Source: Candidatus Roizmanbacteria bacterium CG09_land_8_20_14_0_10_41_9 (lineage in GTDB: Bacteria; Patescibacteriota; Microgenomatia; UBA1406; GWC2-37-13). From it: 5,084 bases of DNA. The stretch covers positions 1-5,084 of the forward strand of contig PEZG01000062.1 of assembly GCA_002774185.1 (NCBI GenBank). The letters run 5' to 3'. The translations under genes and the position numbers were made by a program. Below are positions 4,020 through 5,084 of this stretch, piece by piece. Below the pieces are notes generated by a model. The model saw only the letters and a program-made list of their open reading frames with translations, did not search any database and was not told where the DNA came from. Positions within the stretch are counted from its first letter, which is position 1; each line of letters opens with the position of its first letter.

Positions 4020-5084
4020 ATGAGTAAAAATTCGTTCCGCAGGTTTTTCAAAATCTCGTCTTTTTTTTGTCTTTTTTTTATCGCTCTATTTATACTATTA
4101 TATACTACAGGACAAAGTAATCCCGTTGAGGCCGCAGGGACGATCTCCAATGCCTATGACACGTTGACCAATCCCCGTTTATCCTTTAAGGGTATTGTTT
4201 CCGGAACCTTAGGGAATAATATTGTAAGCTTGAAAGGTGGAACCCAACCGGCTCCGGATAAGGACGTGGAACACCTGTTCATCGGGGACGAAATCTGTTT
4301 CCCAGGCCCTCTGCAGAACGGATGTGCAAACCAGACAGAATATTCCGTAACCTCTGTTGATATCGGAAATACCAGGTTTTTATTTTCTCCGACCTTGGTA
4401 AATATGGTGAAACTGAACGACTGGGCAATCGCCACTCAATCAGCACGACACAGTGTGACGTTCAAACCCAGCTCTGCCTTAAGTGGTACAGAGACTGCTC
4501 CGGCAAAAATCCTCATCAAAATCCCAATGACTGCAACTACCGGAAAAACGAGTCCATACTATTACAACGACGGTATCCCAGACTCTGACGGATTCGATGC
4601 CGCGGGCCTCGGAGTTACCGGAGCTGGAGTCATCCAAACCTACCTCGCCTTAAGCCCAGCGTCATTAACCATGCTTGCGGGATCCAGCACTTACAGTACG
4701 ATTCCCAACTTTCACGTTATTACAGTCCTTTTTGCAGGTACCCCCACGAGTTCAACGCAAATTACCGTGGATATCGGAACAACCGGAGCCGATACGACAA
4801 AGTACTTCATAAATCCGGCAAAAAGTTTGACTCCGACACGATCCGGAACCGAACCAGGAACTGCCCATATTTCGGGTAAAGCCGATATCTGGCCAATTCT
4901 TATCGAAACACGAAACAACGTGGACGCAACCGTGGATGCGGGAACCGTACGGGTTGCGCCCGTTGAGGGAGTTCAAGTGTCGGCCTATGTCGATCAAACG
5001 CTAACGTTTAAGATGTGTGGAGTTAAAACAGATAAGACATTAAATGATACTTATGAAGCTACCTGCACATTTGCAGGAGTCGGG
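4020..5084 (+). CDS. Secreted surface protein, N-terminal part (3'-partial)
   Basis: An open frame of 355 codons runs from ATG 4020 to the last base of the window with no stop, so the C-terminus is missing. The N-terminus is a clear Sec signal peptide: basic K-N-S-F-R-R-F-F-K (3-11), a hydrophobic core F-F-C-L-F-F-I-A-L-F-I-L-L-Y (15-28), and a likely cleavage site after V-E-A (residue 38). The mature part is rich in Thr, Ser, Gly and Ala, with alternating beta-type stretches, low in charge, and has no visible catalytic motif. The stretch V-E-G-V-Q-V-S-A-Y-V-D-Q-T-L-T-F (315-330) followed by K-M-C-G-V resembles segments I associate with Patescibacteria surface proteins. Cys pairs at 93/102 and 333/349 could form disulfides. 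I infer an exported cell-surface or S-layer-associated protein, perhaps anchored by a C-terminal helix beyond the window, as in the protein ending at 557. The specific function is unknown. Confidence 0.85.
   Translation, partial: MSKNSFRRFFKISSFFCLFFIALFILLYTTGQSNPVEAAGTISNAYDTLTNPRLSFKGIVSGTLGNNIVSLKGGTQPAPDKDVEHLFIGDEICFPGPLQNGCANQTEYSVTSVDIGNTRFLFSPTLVNMVKLNDWAIATQSARHSVTFKPSSALSGTETAPAKILIKIPMTATTGKTSPYYYNDGIPDSDGFDAAGLGVTGAGVIQTYLALSPASLTMLAGSSTYSTIPNFHVITVLFAGTPTSSTQITVDIGTTGADTTKYFINPAKSLTPTRSGTEPGTAHISGKADIWPILIETRNNVDATVDAGTVRVAPVEGVQVSAYVDQTLTFKMCGVKTDKTLNDTYEATCTFAGVG

Noticed and set aside
4154..4997. Reverse-strand open frames under the secreted-protein gene
   Set aside because: They lie antisense to a continuous 355-codon frame with a signal peptide, show no recognisable domain, and have no promoter or ribosome site; they are shadows.

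Overview
The window looks like a chromosomal segment from a Patescibacteria (CPR) genome, most plausibly of the Microgenomates type. Four things suggest this: a comEA / split-comEC DNA-uptake cluster, two surface proteins built in the style common in that group, a stand-alone PaaX/Cas2-like regulator, and intergenic heptanucleotide-repeat elements. No 16S gene or other taxonomic marker is present, so the placement is an inference. UGA is used as a normal stop (ends at 557 and 3115), which argues against the Gracilibacteria/Absconditabacteria code.

Layout. (1) 3-557, + strand: the C-terminal part of a membrane-anchored surface protein whose start lies off the left edge. (2) 562-709: an intergenic element made of 7-bp units in two inverted arms around an AT-rich centre. 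(3) 748-3115, + strand: a DNA-uptake operon. It holds comEA (membrane anchor, SLBB, helix-hairpin-helix), the ComEC membrane channel domain as its own gene, and the ComEC-type metallo-beta-lactamase nuclease domain as another gene with its own membrane anchor. (4) 3081-3177: a second heptad element in the same orientation. It holds the stop codons of both flanking genes and encodes the last ten residues of the metallo-beta-lactamase protein. (5) 3169-3924, - strand: a PaaX-family transcriptional regulator. (6) 3934-4004: a divergent promoter pair whose -35 boxes are the arms of an 8-bp perfect inverted repeat. (7) 4020-5084, + strand: the N-terminal 355 residues of a secreted surface protein that runs off the right edge.

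How it fits together. The three com genes would form the inner-membrane part of a transformation apparatus. ComEA would capture double-stranded DNA outside the membrane, the ComEC channel would pass one strand, and the metallo-beta-lactamase protein would degrade the other. The regulator and the secreted protein share one promoter region, so the regulator probably controls itself and the surface gene. Its promoter places transcription start only about 3 nt before its ATG, and the surface gene about 8 nt, so both mRNAs look leaderless or nearly so.

The most unusual points are the pair of heptad elements bracketing the com operon, the repeat invading a coding sequence, the divergent palindromic promoter with near-leaderless starts, the split ComEC lacking its N-terminal OB-fold region, and a Gln in the metal-binding motif of the nuclease domain.
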